Assembly: GCA_009842505.1 (NCBI GenBank)
Contig: VYFG01000025.1
Coordinates: 1 to 32,017 of the forward strand
Reading direction: 5' to 3'
Source: Gammaproteobacteria bacterium
GTDB lineage: Bacteria > Pseudomonadota > Gammaproteobacteria > Arenicellales > Poriferihabitantaceae
DNA: 32,017 nucleotides
Within the stretch, counting starts at the first letter, position 1. Each line of letters begins with the position of its first letter. The translations under genes were made by a program, and so were the position numbers. Below the pieces are notes generated by a model, which saw only the letters and a list, made by a program, of their open reading frames with translations, did not search any database and was not told the origin of the DNA. This document shows, piece by piece, positions 30,774 through 32,017 of this stretch.

Positions 30774-31859
30774 TTGTCATCAGTGTTCCTGCGCGATCTG
30801 CGCAACATCTGCCTGACCTTCGCCACCGCCCTTGCGGCCGGCACCGCGCTGAATGCCGCTGGCGCCCCGGCGCCCTATCTTCTCGGCAGCCTGTTCGGCG
30901 TTTGGCTTCTGGGGGGACTGTTCAAGCCGGCGAGGAAGGTTCTCGACATTCCGCGCTGGCTGCACGTGTCGGTCACCCTGGGCCTTGGCGTGCTGGTGGG
31001 CGCCATGTTCGATCCCGGCGTGATCGGCAAGTTCGGGCAGTGGTCGGTGTCCGTGGTCGGCATGATGGTGGCCACCGCGCTGGCCACGGCGGCAGGTTAC
31101 GCATATCTTGCCGGCCTGCGCCGGTATCCGCCGACCCTGGCCCTCCTGTGCTGCCTGCCCGGCGGACAGGCGGAGACCATCGCCGTCAGCCGGGGTCTGG
31201 TGGACAGGGATTACGTGGTGGCACTGTGCCACCTGGTCCGGGTTGCGACGGTTTTCTGTGTTACGCCGATTCTCTTGACCCTGGTCCAGGGACAGGCTGC
31301 GGTGGAGGCCTCCAACCGGGTGCTTTCCGGCTTCCCGAGTCTCGGATCCCTGCCGCCCGTGGCCATGGCGGAGTTCATTGCCATCGCCCTTGTGGGATAC
31401 GTGCTCGGCAGGGCGCTGCGCCTGCCGATGCCGCACCTGCTCGGACCGCTCATCCTGAGCGCGGGCCTTCACGTGACCGGCATCCTGTCCATTCCGAGGA
31501 TCCACGAATTCGTGGTCCTGGCGCAGTTAACGATCGGCGGAGCCGTCGGCGCGCGCCTTTGCCGGATCCGGGCACGGGAACTGCTGGTCTACCTGGTGGA
31601 TGCGCTCCTGAACTCGGTCCTGGTGATCGGGATCTACGCCACCCTAGCGCTGGTGCTGGCACTGGCACTCGGCATGCCCTACCTGAACGTCCTGCTCGCG
31701 TTCATTCCCGGGGGATTCTACGAGGTGACACTGCTGGCGCTGCTGTTCGGCTTTGACGTGGCTATGGTGACCTTCCACCACACCGTCCGGTTCCTGATGA
31801 TTTTTGCGGTCCTGCCCCTGATCGCGTCCGCCGGGCGGCGAGCGCCACGGGATCCGTAA
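30774..31859 (+). CDS. AbrB-type (PF05145) inner-membrane protein
   Basis: 361 residues with about ten hydrophobic helices arranged as two similar halves (PAPYLLGSLFGVWLLGG and LPMPHLLGPLILSAGLHVTGI), the duplicated AbrB membrane domain once labelled ammonia monooxygenase-like. Other markers are CCLPGGQAETIA and FIPGGFYEVTLLALLFGFDVAMVTFHHTVRF at the C-terminus. The role is unknown, probably transport or regulation. The start is TTG 30774, or GTG 30783; TATAAT occurs at 30740-30745 upstream. It follows the pseudoprotease by 76 bases on the same strand. Confidence 0.84.
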   Translation: MSSVFLRDLRNICLTFATALAAGTALNAAGAPAPYLLGSLFGVWLLGGLFKPARKVLDIPRWLHVSVTLGLGVLVGAMFDPGVIGKFGQWSVSVVGMMVATALATAAGYAYLAGLRRYPPTLALLCCLPGGQAETIAVSRGLVDRDYVVALCHLVRVATVFCVTPILLTLVQGQAAVEASNRVLSGFPSLGSLPPVAMAEFIAIALVGYVLGRALRLPMPHLLGPLILSAGLHVTGILSIPRIHEFVVLAQLTIGGAVGARLCRIRARELLVYLVDALLNSVLVIGIYATLALVLALALGMPYLNVLLAFIPGGFYEVTLLALLFGFDVAMVTFHHTVRFLMIFAVLPLIASAGRRAPRDP

Positions 31860-31999
31860 ATCCCCGGAAGCCCCCGGATACCATGGAAGACGCAGCAGAT
31901 CAGGGTGGTTTGCCCAAATTTAATGGTGCAAAAATGGTACTACTTTTGGGGTAGATATAACGGTAGAGCCGCTTGCAAAATTCCAATAGGGACAAGGGA

Positions 32000-32016
32000 A
32001 TTGTGCAATGCACAAT
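32000..32016. promoter_or_regulatory. 8-bp perfect inverted repeat at the window end
   Basis: ATTGTGCA-A-TGCACAAT, a compact palindrome typical of a regulator site, in a 158-base AT-richer stretch after the AbrB-type gene. The gene it would control lies beyond the window. Confidence 0.4.
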
Positions 32017-32017
32017 G

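Overview
The window is a chromosomal segment, GC-rich apart from AT-rich promoter islands. It most likely comes from a sulfur-oxidizing gammaproteobacterium of the Chromatiales/Ectothiorhodospiraceae type. This placement is inferred from gene content: soxXYZA with a SoxK-like lipoprotein, a DsrC-family protein, a DsrS-like protein, DsrE2, siroheme genes, periplasmic rhodanese and SoxW-like thioredoxins. No rRNA, tRNA or CRISPR array was seen.

Layout. (1) 117-2494, plus strand: soxX-soxY-soxZ-soxA-soxK, closed by a strong intrinsic terminator. soxB and soxCD are absent. (2) 2618-7105, plus strand: a CPYC thioredoxin, an exported DUF255 thioredoxin-like protein, an overlapping ExbB-like/ExbD-like/membrane-protein trio, and a DsrC-family protein whose C-terminal CysA is replaced by Ser. 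(3) cysG (siroheme synthase) on the minus strand, converging on the DsrC-like gene. (4) 8710-12194, plus strand: MoxR ATPase, VWA/DUF2201 protein and DsrS-like protein, overlapping. (5) 12219-13580: an intact ISNCY/IS1202-type insertion sequence with a perfect 17-bp target duplication. (6) 13671-16406: SoxW-like thioredoxin, TolC-like and HlyD-like proteins. (7) 16423-21878, minus strand: class V aminotransferase, CBS protein, periplasmic rhodanese, small acidic exported protein, ArsR repressor, 1-Cys peroxiredoxin and a two-domain thioredoxin. (8) 22403-26017, plus strand: methionine-rich repeat protein, DsrE2, DUF302 protein and a TrpD2-like protein. (9) 26183-29238: a second repeat protein, SirB, an unknown 71-residue protein and a membrane aminopropyltransferase-like protein. 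(10) 29657-31859: a trypsin-fold pseudoprotease with a PDZ domain and an AbrB-type membrane protein.

How the genes may work together. SoxXA attaches thiosulfate to the SoxY cysteine arm of SoxYZ, and SoxK assists SoxXA. Thioredoxins and the rhodanese keep periplasmic thiols and persulfides in order. DsrE2 and DsrC-family proteins belong to cytoplasmic sulfur trafficking towards the sirohaem-dependent Dsr pathway, for which CysG and SirB make cofactor. The ArsR protein, with several cysteines, is a candidate persulfide-sensing repressor. The octamer TATATTAG lies upstream of three redox genes and may be its operator.

The least explained elements are two exported proteins built on the same nonapeptide repeat (Pro-x-x-Tyr-x-x-x-Met-Asn/Asp), and the ExbB/ExbD-like trio whose ExbD-like member keeps the channel Asp but carries an unusual periplasmic domain.
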